Shown: positions 43,186 to 56,430 of the stretch, piece by piece
How positions within the stretch are numbered: position 1 is the first letter of the stretch
How the letters are laid out: each line of letters begins with the position of its first letter
DNA from: Eucommia ulmoides
Lineage: Eukaryota; Streptophyta; Magnoliopsida; Garryales; Eucommiaceae
NCBI GenBank assembly: GCA_016647705.1
Contig: CM028333.1
Span: 20,085,743-20,149,742 of the forward strand
Length of the DNA: 64,000 bases
Reading direction: 5' to 3'
Position numbers and translations under genes: made by a program
The notes under the pieces: model-generated
Told to the model about the DNA's origin: nothing
Seen by the model: only the letters and a program-made list of their open reading frames with translations
Databases searched by the model: none

Positions 43186-44843
43186 AAAAATTTGGGCTAA
43201 TTACATAGGGCTTCTTATAGGTTACTAAAACTATTGTTTAAACCTTTTGCTAAAACATGTTAGTGATTAATCCTTTTAGTTTTTTGGGACAAATTTGCCC
43301 CTCTGTACTTTGCAAGTGAATACACTTCCTTTCCTAATAACCAATATTATTTAATATCGAGCCATTGAAATCAATTGAAATCCATTCTCAAATAATCAAA
43401 TATAAATCATACTATTGCAAAAAATGTCGAAATAAAATCATACTTGTGGTAGTTACTACCAAAAGTGCAAAACAAGATCTGATTGTGACATCTTTTATTT
43501 GTTTTCATGACATTATATTACAGAAAAAAAGAAGAAGATGTATTTCCAACTAAGAATTAACACACATCTTGTATTGAATATAGCACATCGAATTAAACAT
43601 ACTAAAAAAAGCATAACAAGAAGTTATAAACAAATCAAAAGTATCAGTGTTGAATATAACATTATATCGTGCTATATTCAACATGATTACATGTTATAAT
43701 CACCATGGTAATTCAAGTGGTTTATGTTCGTTCTTTCTTTTTTCAAAGTGACAGAACATTATCGATATTTTGTTATACTCAACATGATTATAAGTTGTAT
43801 TTACTATCATAATACATAACACATGATCATACCTTCTAAACTAGTTCAAAAAAAAAAAAATCATGTTATATTCAACAAGCCGATTGTACAATTGTATGTT
43901 ACTTTGCGTGGCACATGATTATATTTTATTTTTGAAAAATGATCGAATACTCATGATATCATGATATTTCACTGTGATAATGCGTAACACAATGTCATAC
44001 CTTCTAAAATTATTGTGTTAGTACGGTTTTTTGTTATTTTGCATAGCAGAGGATTACATATCCAAAACTGCCACTTTTCAAAATGTCAGAGTTTCTTACA
44101 TGCTTGAGTAGACGTGCATCATATTGACGTTTCACTTCCCATTCTCATAACTTTCCTTACTGAGCCAAAACCCTAATCTCTACTCCTCCTTCAACAATCC
44201 AAATATGGTTCATACAAAGAGTTTGATGAAGGCAAGAAATCCAAATACCACCGGTGATCATATTGTTGTCCATGAGTCGGTTTGTTTTCCAAACAAAATC
44301 ATAGTTACTATTGTTTTTGTCTTCTTTATGATAAATACCATAAACATTGGGTTTTTCAATCATCTGTATATCCCAATGGGTGAAGTTTACGATCACATAT
44401 TCAACATGTTCTTTGAATTTCATTGTATATTCCCAATCAGTGGTGAACTTTACTCCTTGTATTCGACGCGTTTTTGAAAATTGTTTTTAATTAGTTCATT
44501 AAAAAAGGTTTTCACTTTATGCGTTCTTGTTGTTCTGTAATTTCGTTTATGATTGGAATGTTTTTTCATCAATGATCCTGACATCTTACATTTTGATATA
44601 ATAGACCACGAACATTAAAGGAATTTCTCCACGTCAGACAGTAGAAGTAGTTTTGAAGAAGGTATGTCTATTGTTTTCATTTGTAGATAATGTGTATAAT
44701 CACTAAGACATACGAATCATGAGTGTTCTTTTTATTTTTTATTTTTTTTCATGATACAATGTTGAATGTAACCCACCACCTGTTTTCCTAACGGTGATGT
44801 GTGTTGTTTTGTGTATGTGTTGAATATAACCCACCATCTGACT
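43186..44843. other. AT-rich DNA between the two LTR-like repeats
   Basis: No retroelement genes were found. gttgaatata at 43649-43658 and tatattcaac at 43673-43682 form a perfect 10-bp inverted repeat, and related tattcaacatgatta words recur through 43640-43960. Open frames at 44157-44477 on both strands match nothing I recognise. Confidence 0.4.
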
Positions 44844-45056
44844 CGCATACTTTAAACTTGATCTATTTATCATTAATCAAGTTAAACAATTTAATTGATT
44901 TTAACTGGATTATTTGTTTATATGCTCACATTGCTTAACCAGATAAATTTGCACAAAGCTATAATTTGATTATATGTATTTCACGTACACTTCTATCACA
45001 CTCAATCGTGTTGAATTGTAATTTATATTTATAAGTATTGGTAGAAATTTTGAGAT

Positions 45057-45091
<35 letters not shown>

Positions 45092-45477
45092 TGTGTATCA
45101 GTGAGGTTTGTAGTTTGGACTTAAGCTAATTAGTCTAAGTGATAATGTGTTTGAGTATGAAGGTAATTTATTCAAACTGAATGTAATAGTTTGATTCTTA
45201 CTTGAAAGATGATTAAGATTTAGTAGATTGAATTTTTTGCAAGAGCTTAGAGGAGTAAACATAGACAAGAGTAGATTGATAAACTACCATGGAATTCTGT
45301 ATGTCCCTATCTCTATTCCTTATCTGTTTGGTTATATGTGTGTGCTTGCATTAATACATTTCCGCTAAAAATCTAAGTAAGATAAAACCGGATAATTGTT
45401 TTTGAAAAGAATAAGAACACTTAGATTAATTTTTAAACTATCCAATTCACCTCTCTTGGGTAGTACTTTGGGCCAAC
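44844..45477 (+). repeat. Copia-LTR-like repeat, copy 2, with LTR 3' end
   Basis: Homologous to 42672-43185. This copy continues further and ends in ccaattcacctctcttggg...ggccaaca, a phrase typical of the end of Sirevirus Copia LTRs just before the primer-binding site. No tRNA-complementary site follows, so this is a 3' LTR or solo LTR. It contains a poly-T/(GT)n tract at about 45056-45097. Confidence 0.55.
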
Positions 45478-45714
45478 ATGAGTAAAAATTGATACTTATC
45501 GATTTCAAAATATATTACATAATTTTTATCCTGATATTAAACAAGTAGTCAAAATATACAAATATGTGTACCGCCAATTATAGAGTATACAATTTTTTTT
45601 TTCCGGTGCAAAGGCTGAAAATGAAACTACAGACACCTATCAAAAGCTTTTGATTTCATTTTCTCAAATAACAAGTCTGCCATGTCTTGAGGGGAATTAA
45701 ATAAAAATATAAAC

Positions 45715-46110
45715 TCTTCTTTATCCTATGTTCCTTTCTTAGCTAGGTAGTCCGCACATCTTTTATTCTCTCTCGATGTCACTTTGATGATATAACTCTT
45801 TTCGCTCATCATCCTCTTGCAGTCATCAATTCGAACTTCGAATTGATAGGAGACCAGGCATTCCTCCATGATTAGCTTGAACACTTCATCTGTTACAACG
45901 ATCACCCATGGATACCCTTTGTTTGTTGCCACTGATATTCCTTTGTGGATTTCTCTAATCTCAACTTCCAAATTATTGTAGTGATTTAGATAGCCGCAAA
46001 ACCCGAATTTCCAAATACCGAGATGATCCATGAGAAGTCTTCCAAAGCCTCCTTGACTCGGATTCCTTGTAGCACATCCGTCATTGTTGAGATTACAGAA
46101 ATCTATAGTA
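45715..46110 (-). pseudogene. LINE RNase H (RVT_3) remnant
   Basis: Minus-strand reading gives NNDGCATRNPSQGGFGRLL, then LEVEIREIHKGISVATNKGY, VIVVTDEVFKLI and NKRCADYLAKKG, the plant LINE RNase H pattern. It directly precedes the poly-A-like end of the element. Confidence 0.8.
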
Positions 46111-46220
46111 GGGAAGTCCAGTTTGAAACTTAATTTTCACATATTCTTTAAGAATTAAAGGTTGAACAAAAAATTTCTAGAAGATCCCTACGAATACGAG
46201 ATATTCTATAAGCCACTAAA

Positions 46221-49200
46221 TGTCGCACCTTGCTTTTTCGAAAGTCAAAAGAATATGAAATAGTAAGGCGTAAAGCTAAGGGATCTTTTAAAGCATCGGT
46301 TTTTTTAGAAAAATACTTAGGCCATTTTAAAATAAGAAGCTGCCACCTAACATTAAGTTTAGTGGTGTGCTAGGTTATCAATTTTTTTTTTTTAAAAAAA
46401 TAATAGTTTAAAAGGCCTAAGTAAATTTGACTCCAAAGATGAGGTCAAACTAAAAATTCATTTAAAAGAGTTCAAGGGTCGGTTACGCTTGGGGAAGGTG
46501 TTAGACATCTCAAGATGTTTGTCTAAAAATGATACCTTATATCTAACTAAGTCCAATTAGTTTATGTTCGAATGTTTTATTTTATTATGAAAATTATTTT
46601 CTTCTATTATAAACTCTTTATTGGTATTTCTTAAATTACTATGGCACAAGTTTTTGTTATTTTTCAAAATATTCTGCCAATATGACATCTCTTCAAATAT
46701 TAAAGGATTTGACAAGGATGATCCATGTGAAAAGTTTATGTTACAGATGAACTTCTTTAATTTAAATGAGCAAATCAGTCTAAGTGAATTACGGTAGTAT
46801 TTATGAAAGGTATGAATGCAAAATATAATATATAAGGATAATGATGTTAAACTAGCATGATATGAATCGGCTTGCATTTATGCAAGAACGTGTTTATTTT
46901 GTGATGAAATGACCTAAGCCAAAGAAACGATATATTTGTAGCTTTTCATGACTTCCCTTTATGCAAAACAGTTTAATTTAAGCATGCGAATACAAAGCAT
47001 ATGAATACGGGAATGAAAACATAGCTATATTCTTTATTATGGCTTCTAGATTACATGTAAAGTGGGTGCTAAGAGGATAAAAAAATATGATTTTATCTCG
47101 AGTATAATGGTATGCTTAAGTATATGCTTATGATGTTTTAAGCTATATGGGGAAGGGATCTAATGTCTAACATATCTAATATGACATATGTAAATGGGTC
47201 ATACGACAATGAATGAAGTGCAAATGGTGTAGCCCTAAACATGCATATACTAGATGGTAGAAAAGTGGTTTGATGGAATAAATAATGTAGTCTAACATGA
47301 CATATATAATGTAATAAAACATGAAAAGTGTAAGTAGTGAAAAGTATCTTAAACATTTCCTCTAAGAGATGCAAAATACAATATGCAAAGTAGCGTGCAA
47401 TATTATATTACTTATTATAAGAATTTTATATAAATGCATATCATGAAATACCTATTCTCTTAATTTTGCCTAATTAAATCAAAGAAGTCCCAATTTAAAA
47501 TGTCATCAAATCCTATGGAGATGAGAATTAATGGGACGACACAAAAAAATAAGTTTTGTCAAAATTAACCATTCCAAAACTTATGTGGATTTCAATGAAA
47601 TGATTTACCAAGGGAAGTGATTCCCTAAACTGACCATTTATAAATTCCACTCTATTTGGAGAATCAAATTGGTGGTATATAAATCTTTCCCTTAATTTAC
47701 CGAATTGTTGAATTCGCCACAAGGCTTGTAGGAATTAATTCTTAATTTTTTTTTCAAAATACAAATTTATGTGCAACAGTAACATTTTTTTTTTTATAAT
47801 AACGACATATTTTTAATTTCAAACAAACGGCCTAATGGCATAAATTAAATAAGAAGATAATTTAAATGTGAAAAACACCAAAAAATCCTCATCTAACACT
47901 TAGAGACTAAGCTCGAAATGGAAAAACTTGTCTCAGAATTTTCATCGAATCATAGGATGATTTTAACAATAATTAAATTTACAGGAATTTAAATTGTGAT
48001 AACTTAAAACTAGGGGTGGGCAGTGGGCGGTTTGGGCCAAAACTGTAGACCAAACCGATACTATGTAGTTTGGCCTAATTTGAATCGTGGACCGCCCAAT
48101 AGTGTGTTGGTTGGGGTGGGTTGGAGTGTGCGGGTTGGTTAGTTTAAAACGTGAATTGCCCAATAGTGTGCGGTTTGAGACATTTTTTCGAGTTGGGCTA
48201 ATTAAAATCGTGGGCTGCATAAACTGGTTTGTGAAAAATTTAAGACCCTATTTGTTTTGTTTTCATGTTCTTAGATTACTATTTTTGATTGGTCCCAGAT
48301 TTTTAGAACAAATTTTTGGGAAAAAAAAGGATCCCAAATTGGTGAATTGCTTAATGCATGAATAAAAACCAGTGTGTGAAAAAATTAAGGCCATGTTTGT
48401 TTTATGGCCCTGTTTGAGAGAAATACATAATTATACAAGTAATTTCAATTTCGAGGCTCCAAGTCCATGAGCGAAATACATAATTATATTGGCGCGGATG
48501 GGCGGGTCAACCCATGAATTTAAGGAATATACCCGCAAACTGCCCATGGCCCGTTCGGGTTGAGGAATGCAGGCCCGTTTGGATCACAGGTTCAGCTTGG
48601 GGCTGGTTATTTCGAATTTAAAACGGATGGGTTGGACTAAGTTTGTGAGTTTCAGAAAAAATTACACAACCCTAATTAAAAAGCAATAAAAATAGGAGAA
48701 CGTCCAAGGAAATGGCCTAGGAGATGAAGAGAAAATATGAAAATAATAAACTACTAATATTTAAAGGGAAAATGTATCTGTTTTAGCAAAATTTCCTGAC
48801 AAATGGATTTTTCTATCTCAAAAACGACTTCTGGAATGGGTTTCCCTCTCAGAATCGACTACCAGAAGGGTTCCTTTCTGGATTCTAGCTCCCTAAACTA
48901 TGAGAATAAGGGTCTCTATTGAGGGAAAACTAGGGACTAAAAAATACCCAAAACCCCTAAGAAATCCTAATTAGCCGCCAACCCTAATCCTTGTTCGGCA
49001 AGAAAAAGGAAAGACAAACAAAAATATAAGTTTTGGATAGGCAAGGGGTGCACTTTGCGCGTGCCCCTTACTTGGATAGCAACTTGCCAAGTGGTAGCTA
49101 TTCACGCATAACAGTTGTCATGCGCAACTTTCACATTTTTCTTCTTGCTTGTGCTCGCTCGCAATGCGTGCACACACCATTTTATTTTGGTATGCGGCCC

Positions 49201-49442
49201 CTACCCATGCTCTTCTCTTCTCTCTCTATCTCTTTCCTTCTTCTCTCTCTATTTTATTTATTTCTTTTTTTTTTTCTCTTATTTTTTTCTATTTTTCTTT
49301 TCTCTATTTTTATTTATTTTCTATTTTTTTTCTCTCTCTCTCTATTTTTTTTTTCAAAATAAAATAAAATAATAAGAAATAACAATAAAATAAAATAAGT
49401 TGCAATAAAATATATGGAGCGGGAAAAAATATTGTGTTTACA
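46221..49442 (+). mobile_element. Gypsy solo LTR, about 3.2 kb
   Basis: It starts TGTCGCACCTTGC and ends TTGTGTTTACA, and a perfect 5-bp duplication, ctaaa, flanks it (46216-46220 and 49443-49447). The first 300 bp match the opening of large Ty3-Gypsy LTRs: a phrase near 46480 reads gttacgcttggggaagg. There is no internal coding region, PBS or PPT, so the element was reduced to one LTR by recombination. It interrupts the L1 LINE. A hAT-like element lies inside it. Confidence 0.85.
48011..48674. mobile_element. hAT-like element inside the solo LTR
   Basis: It starts TAGGGGTGGGC and ends with an imperfect inverted copy (ACACAACCCTA, 8 of 11 matching). The flanks cttaaaac and attaaaaa match at 6 of 8 positions, so the 8-bp duplication is only suggestive. 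The interior has repeated gcccaatagtgtg words. No transposase is encoded. Confidence 0.5.
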
Positions 49443-49447
49443 CTAAA

Positions 49448-51235
49448 GATGGATCTTGGACAGTTCTTTTGATCACCTCTTTATTTCTATCCTTCCATAT
49501 TTTTCAAAGAATTGCAATAAAAGATAAAATGATGAGGGGTTGGAAAACTTCTTTTTAACTGATTTTTTTTTATCGAGGTTAGAATATCAATATTTTTGGC
49601 TTGTTGGAAACGCTTAAGAGGTAAGAAGAACATCCAGATTTTGTATGCTTTCTTACAGGTCTTCAGTACATGATTTATATTTTCCCTCGATTCTTTACAT
49701 CTATGGCATAATACCGATACATCATTGAACCATCGGTTTCAAAGCTCATTAGTCATAATCCTTCCGTGGAACAATAACCAGACGAAAAATTTACTATTTT
49801 GCGGGGTTTTCTATTTCCATATCCAGTTTTACTATTTAGGAGCTTCCTGATCATCATCTTCTATTGTAGCATCATAGGTGGACCTTAGGGAGAACATTTA
49901 TGAAAGTTCCAAGCTCCAGATAGCTACATCATCTTGAAAGAACATATGGGGGTTTAGTTAGAAGATCACCTGCTTTTGATTATCCGAAATAACATGGAGT
50001 ATGGGGAGAAGGAACCAATCACCATTATCATCAATAATATCAATGACTTTTAAATCCCAGTTATCTTGGATAAGAAACTCACCCAAGGGACCTTCTCCAC
50101 ACCACCAATCAATCCATATATTGATTTTATTGTCATTTCCAACCTTCCATTTTATACTTTTAATTAAAGCATTTTTAGCTTTGATAATATCTTTCTAAAT
50201 ATGGGATCCTTTTAGCTTATTTCTCCCAAAACTAGGACTTTCATCGTGATTATATTTTCGTCTAATGATTTCAGTCCATAGGCTTTCGTTGTTTGTTAAA
50301 ATACTCCATCTTGATTTATTCATGTAAGCATCATTAAGGATCCTAGTTTTTCAAATTCCCAAACTCCCTTTTTATTTTATCTTGCAAACCATGTCCCAGT
50401 TTAAGAGACGAATTTTTCTGTTATTTTCCATTTTGCTCCACAGAAATTTTTAGTTCAATTTATCAAGATAATCACCGATTTTCCTGGGCAAAATAATAGT
50501 TTGCATCGAGTAATTGGGAATGACAGTGGTAACATATTTTATTAACAAAGTTCACCCCGCCAATGAAAGAATCTTCGCCTTCCAGGAGGTAAGACGCTTT
50601 TGGACTTTTTCAACAATATGCATATAGAAATTTTTACTACTACGCCCATGAATAATGTCAGCACGCAAGTACATTCCACAATCATTTGTGAGTTGAATTC
50701 CCAAATTTTGACTAGTAGTCCTAGATTGGATTTTGCTAATATTTGGGGAAATGAACAATTTAGATTTATGGAGATTAATCTTTTGCCCCCAAACAATTAG
50801 AGAAAATATTGAGGATTTCAAGAATATTATCACACTATTTTTCTCATACTCCGGAAAATAGGATTCAGTCATTAGTGAAAAAAAGATGGGTAAAGCAATG
50901 TCTTGACTTGCTAACCTTTAGGCCTTACCATTTTCCTTCCATAGCACTCTCAGAGATTAAATGGTATAACCTCTCCATACAAAACATAAACAAATATAGG
51001 TTCTTTATTCCAAAGGACTTTAAAAGTAGCATTTTTAACAACTCACAATTAGATTAATCCAGTTACTTGGGAGATTGAAAGCCACTGTCTTTAAGGAAAT
51101 CCCAACTAATTCTATCATAAACCTTTTCTAAGTTAATTTTTAGCACCATACCTCCAAGTTTACTCTCTAAGTTTTTTAAGAACTATGGATTACTTCCTCA
51201 GGTATTATAATGGACAATATTCATATTCATGTTAA
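49448..51235 (-). pseudogene. LINE reverse transcriptase and zf-RVT remnant
   Basis: Motifs on the minus strand are LKINLEKVYDRISWDF (RT domain A), INLHKSKLFISPN, EKVQKRLTSWKAKILSLAG, then a zinc-finger region with KFFVWLLFHGRIMTNEL and VSVLCHRCKE. Stops occur in several places and the catalytic YADD segment is not visible, so part of the RT has been lost. Confidence 0.8.
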
Positions 51236-51547
51236 CATCACTATTATGAGTTAAAATTAAAATGTCATAACTCCCAATAAATTATAATAGTTTATAAGAA
51301 AGATTAGATGAAGACCATTACTTGAAAGCCTTATTGTTAAAATTATAACTTAAAAATTATTTTTATATTAATTGTTTTCTTATCTATTAAGTGTGATTAG
51401 GTAAAAGAGATTCAACCAAGACATGTCACGTAATTTTGATAAATAGCGAAAACAACCCTTGCTTTCTTATTTTAGTAATATTTGAGGCACTCTTTGTTAC
51501 TAGGGATGGCAATGTTCCATTTGGACCAATTTCACTAGAAGCTAAAT
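51236..51547. other. AT-rich DNA, nothing recognised
   Basis: No gene or clear repeat boundary between the LINE and the small Gypsy LTR fragment. Confidence 0.5.
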
Positions 51548-51653
51548 GACGCGCCCCGATTTTTCAAAAGGTAAAAGATATAAAATATTAAGGCTTAAAA
51601 GAGAAAAAGTTAATTAAAAGCGTCAGTTTTCTTAGAAAAATTACCTAGGCCAT
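51548..51653 (+). repeat. Fragment of a Gypsy LTR related to the solo LTR
   Basis: About 106 bp resemble the first 110 bp of the solo LTR at 46221: TGACGCGCCCCG versus TGTCGCACCTTG, later tttcttagaaaaattacctaggcca versus a similar phrase. It stops abruptly against the TNL pseudogene piece at 51654, so the rest of the LTR was lost by a deletion. Confidence 0.6.
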
Positions 51654-51858
51654 AATATTCCTTTGGCTTTAAGATCTTATTAAGATAATTAAGAAGTGGT
51701 AGAATACGAATCATATATTGATATATGTGAAACAATGAATTACAGAATACAATATAACAATATGTACGCATATTTATAGGGGGAGTGGGGGTTAGGGTTT
51801 TGCCCTAATGGGCCACGTGGACCAAGCCCATATAATACATTAACATCCTCCCTCAAAC

Positions 51859-53775
51859 TCAAGACGGTAAGTGAGAGGTGAACTTGAGTTTGTAAACTAG
51901 AGAGTGAAAGCGTCTGGGTGGATCAGACTTAGTAAAAATGTCGGCTGTCTGATCGGCTGAACTGACGGATTGTAGACGAACCGTATTCTGAAAAATGTAA
52001 TGACGGATGAAGTGGCAATAAGTCTCGATATGTTTTGTACGTTCGTGGAAGACATCATTGTGAGCGATCTGAATAGCACTCATGTTGTCACAGTGAAGGG
52101 TAGTGGCAGTAGGAGAAGAGACGCCCATGTCAGCGAGTAGCTATCGAAGCTAGAGAAGTTCTTGAGTGGCATGAGCCATAGCACGATATTCAACTTCAGT
52201 ACTGGAGCGAGCAACCACAATTTGTTTCTTACTACGCTAGGAAATAAGAGAATTGCCAAAAAAAAAAAAGTAACCAGTGATTGAACGTTTGTTGGTAGGG
52301 CCTCCGGCCCAATCGGCATTAGAATAAGCTTGTAAGACGAGAGCAGACTGATCTGAAAAATGAAACCCATGAAATAAAGTACCCTTGACATATCGAAGAA
52401 TATGAAGAACAAATGAGTAATGGGTGGTCCGAAGAGCGAACAAGAACTAGCTGACCTGATGAACAACATAAGCAATGTCAGGGCAGGTGACAATAAGATA
52501 TACAAGACTTCCAACCAGTTGACGATATAGAGTGGCATCCTGAAGAGGTGAACCATCGAGTGGAGTAAGTCTGACGTTCGGCGCGGGAGGAGTAGTTGCA
52601 GTGGTTGAGTAAGTGATCCCAGCCTTGCAAAGGAGATCTGAGGTATATTTGACATGAGAGAGAAAATATTCATCAGAACTACAAGAGACTTTGAGGCCAA
52701 GAAAATAGGTGAGCACGCCAAGATCTTTTATCTTGAATTGGCCATTGAGAAACTTTTTGAGTTTAGAAATACCACGTAGATCATCTCTAGTAATAATCAT
52801 ATCATCCACGTACAGTAAGAGAAGAATAATACTGTTGGCAGTATGGCGAATAAACAGAGCTGAATCATGAGTACTTGGTGTGAACCCAAACTGATGAATG
52901 GTAGTACTAAATTTGTCAAATCAAGTACGTGGAGCTTGTTTCAAACTATATAAGGTGCGGCGAAGGCAACAAACTTTATTTCAGGGGGCATCCAGGCTTA
53001 GAGGGATATGCATATAGACTTCCTCAAGAAGATCCTCATTGAGAAATGCATTTTTGACATCCATTTGAAATAGAGTTTATCTTCAAATGGTGGCGACGAC
53101 AAGGCGTATACGGACAGATGTGAGCCTTGACACTAGAGCAAATGTTTCTTCATAGTCAATGTCATATTTTTGAGCAAATTTCTTGGCAACAAGTCGGGTT
53201 TTATATCATTTAACAGAGCCAGCAGAAAGTGTCTTGATCTTAAACACCCATTTGTACCCAATGAGAGTTTTTCGAGGAGGCAGATCAATAATATCCCAGG
53301 TATGCGTTTGGGCTAGGGCCTGAAGTTCTTTATCCATTGTTTTTCGTCAAGGATAATTAGTACTAGCCTCTTTATAGGATTGAGGCTCATGCAGATAAAG
53401 TATAGTGGAAAAACAATGATAATCAGCAAGATAAGAAGGGCGGTGAGTTACCCTGGTAGATCTGCGGGAGTGATCTGGAGGATGGCTTTTAGAGGAAGTC
53501 GGTACATACTCATCAGACATAGGAGTATGCTCAGGCACGACCGATTGAGTTAGATAGGTAAGGTCAACTAATGGTTCTGGAGCTAGAGTTGGGTCTGGAG
53601 AGGTAGGATCGACTAGTGGTTCCAGAACGGAATGAGTGATATCAGTTGGTGATTTTGAGGTGGACTCAACAGTACCTGAAATTGGATGCTCAGGAAATAA
53701 CTCAATAGATAGATTAGTAAAGAATCTGGAGTTAGTAATGGTTGGCATGTCAAATGACCGTAATGAAAAGAACAT
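51859..53775 (-). pseudogene. Copia 2 reverse transcriptase and RNase H
   Basis: Minus-strand segments are STRVTHRPSYLADYHCF (before RT), then a damaged RT. 52809-52447 is a well kept segment with MDDMIITRDDLRGISKLKKF, KDLGVLTYFLGLKV and LYRQLVGSLVYLIVTCPDIA. RNase H follows with LHCDNMSAIQIAHNDVFHER, HIETYCHFIR and SADQTADIFTK. Frames switch near 52445 and 52085. A stop near 52246 and a TTG for CTG-like changes make it non-coding as it stands. Confidence 0.85.
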
Positions 53776-56430
53776 TTGATGTTCTCAAAAAATGACATGA
53801 CGAGAGATACGAAGGGTTTTAAAAATAGGATCCCAGCACCGATACCCCTTATGTTCAATACCATATTCAATGAAACAACACAAATAAGCCCTTGATTGCA
53901 GTTTATTATGTTCATGTGGTTTGAGAAAAACAAAACAAGCGCAACCAAAGACTCTAAGTTCAGAGTAATCAGGAGGTTTGCCGAAAAGGCGCTCGAATGG
54001 GAACTGATTCTAGATTGTGGCAGAAAGTACACGGTTATACACTGTGGTTAAGGCAGCGTCACCCTAGAAACGTTCAGGACATGATGACGAAATAAGTAGA
54101 GCACGAACGGTGTCAAGAATATGTTTATATTTGCGTTCGGCTTGTCCATTTTGTTGGGAGGTTCTAGGGCACAAGCAGTGGGAAAGCATGTCATTTTTGT
54201 GAAGTAGATTTAGAAAAGCACGGTCTTTATATTTCATTGCATTATCTAAACGAAAAACTTTGATATTCCGAGATAATTAAGTTTAAACCATAGAAGAAAA
54301 ATTAGAATATATTTGAAAGAGTTCAGATCTGCTTTTCATAAGAAACAACCACGTATAATGAGAATAGTCATCACCAAATATAAAAAATAACGAGCATCAC
54401 CCATTGATGCATGAAGAGAAGGCCCCCAAACATTAGAATGTACTAAATAAAAAGGTGCAAGGGAAACAAACTGACTCTCATTAAACGGTAAAGCTGATTA
54501 TTTTGCAAGTTGACAATGAATACAATGAAAAGACTCATGCTGAAATGAACCTAACTGACCACTAGAAATAAGATAACGTAGACGACTGGATGAAGTGTGA
54601 CCTAATCGAGAGTGCCACAATTCCACGGGTGAGAGTGTTGGGATGGATGTGGCCAATTGGTTTAATGATAGTAAGGATGGGACTTAGAGGTGAGTAAGCT
54701 CAAAGAGGCGTCCAACTTTACGGCCGATCCCAAGGAGTTTTCCTTTCTAAGGGTCCTGCACACGACAACCAGTAGAAGAAAAATGCAAGTCAAATCCAAG
54801 ATCACATAGTTGTCCAACAGATATAAGGTTAAGCGTAAGATTAGGGACCAAATATGTGTCAGGGAGAGATAAATGAGAACTGTAAGATTAGGGACCAAAT
54901 ATGTGTCAGGGAGAGATAAATGAGAACTGTCAACATGTACAGTGTGGCTAACCAACATATTTGATCCATAGGCAGTATGAATAGTAGGTGTATCCCATCA
55001 CAAGTTTTAGAAAAAAAAAATAGAGGCATCGGAAGTCATGTGATTGCAACAGGTAGAATCAAAATACCATTGAGATGTACATGGTGTAGCTGACATGGCT
55101 ATATTGTTACCAGTTTTATTTAAAGCCTCGATAAAAGAGGTGCAAAAACCACTCCAATCAAGTGTAGAGCTGTCTGAAGTTGGTGTAGCATCAGTAGTTA
55201 CAACATCAACGTTCTTTGGCTTGGAATAGAACCGATTACGAGAGTCTCGAGAGCGATATTGGTTCCCATGGGACATATTTCCAGATGGAAGTTTAGGGCA
55301 ATCTATAAGATAGTAACCAGGTTCTCTGCAGACTTTACACAGGTGAGAAGGACATTTGAGCAATTTATGCCCTTATGAATAACAATACCTGCAGTTTAAG
55401 GGCTTCTGGGATGAGGTGGCCTTAGCAGCTGGTGTGGCAAAAGCAACTGATACTACAAGGGTAATATCTGTATGAGATCCTTGTGATATGGCAATACATG
55501 TTTCCTCACTGAGTAAATCAGAAAGGACATCGTTTAGAGAAGGTATCGTGCCCCGGTGTAGGATTGAAGCTCATACAGGCTCAAATTCCTCTCTCAAGCC
55601 CATCAGGAATTACATAATACGTGTCTCAGTTTGACACTTTCCATGAACATTGGCATCTTTCCTGCATTCCCAAGTTAGATCAATGAGGGCCAACTGGTTC
55701 TATATGGCAGTCATCTGAGATAGGAAATTGTTGATAGTTTACCCAAATTCTACTCTGTAAGCCTCAAATCACAAAACAGAGGCTGGAAACAGAATCAAAA
55801 CATCGAAAAACCCTAGGAACCGGTCCAACTTTGCAAAAAATGGGTCCAAAAATGATTGAACCTATCAAAGAAATCACTTTGGAGAAAATCGATGACATGG
55901 CCGTCAATGGCTGACGTAGCGCTTACCTGGTGCTGAGGTGGCGCTGACGTAGTTTTTAGGGATGATATGGTAGTGTGTATGCTGGAACAAGTGGCGATGG
56001 CGCGTGAATCTAGTCTAGGAACACGTAGGTCGCGCTTGTGGGCGCGTGAATCGTCGGATCTGAAAGTTTCTTACGTCGTTTGAATCATTCTGTCGAGACG
56101 GTTCTGATGGTATATTGTATGATGGATTTAGAGCCCTAGTAGAGGTGGTAGAGCCCAAAATCTGAGACAGCGAGATGGGGTGGTACTGCAAGCTGTTTGG
56201 TGCGTGTGAGGGCGCATCGGATCTCCGTTAGTGGTGAGTTTGGTGTCGTTGTGTTCATCTCGGCGAGACAAAGATGGCGATGTGGTGGTTGTTGATACCA
56301 GAGTGGAGATGAGGCCTACAGTAGCGACGAAAGTCTAAGAAGAATAAGGAGGGTTGTGGCAGCAGCGGCGGAAGCTTATAGTGTTGCAAAAAAAAATAGG
56401 AAAACAGATTCAGGAAAGACTTACTCTTGA
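53776..56430 (-). pseudogene. Copia 2 gag, protease and integrase
   Basis: Gag lies at about 56430-55340 and is badly broken. The zinc knuckle CKVCREPGYYLIDC (near 55340-55310) has Y where histidine is expected. The protease reads WYFDSTCCNHMT near 55060, with DSG altered to DST. A GAG-pre-integrase segment (LRKENSLGSAVKL) and integrase pieces follow down to about 53800. A 54-bp unit is tandemly duplicated near 54825-54940 (attagggaccaaatatgtgt twice). Confidence 0.75.

Larger units (their letters stand above)
45594..51235 (-). mobile_element. L1-type LINE, minus strand, split by a Gypsy solo LTR
   Basis: On the minus strand the order is RT (51235 to about 50500), zinc-finger zf-RVT (about 49900-49448), then RNase H (46110-45726). 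It ends in a run of ten A (plus-strand T at about 45594-45603) that looks like the 3' tail. The solo LTR 46221-49442 sits between zf-RVT and RNase H, and the reading continues across it. The 5' half (ORF1, endonuclease) is missing, so the copy is 5'-truncated as many LINE copies are. No clear target duplication was seen. Confidence 0.75.

Noticed and set aside
44157..44477. Open frames of 88-90 residues on both strands
   Set aside because: No motif or likely splice context; AT-rich chance frames cannot be excluded.
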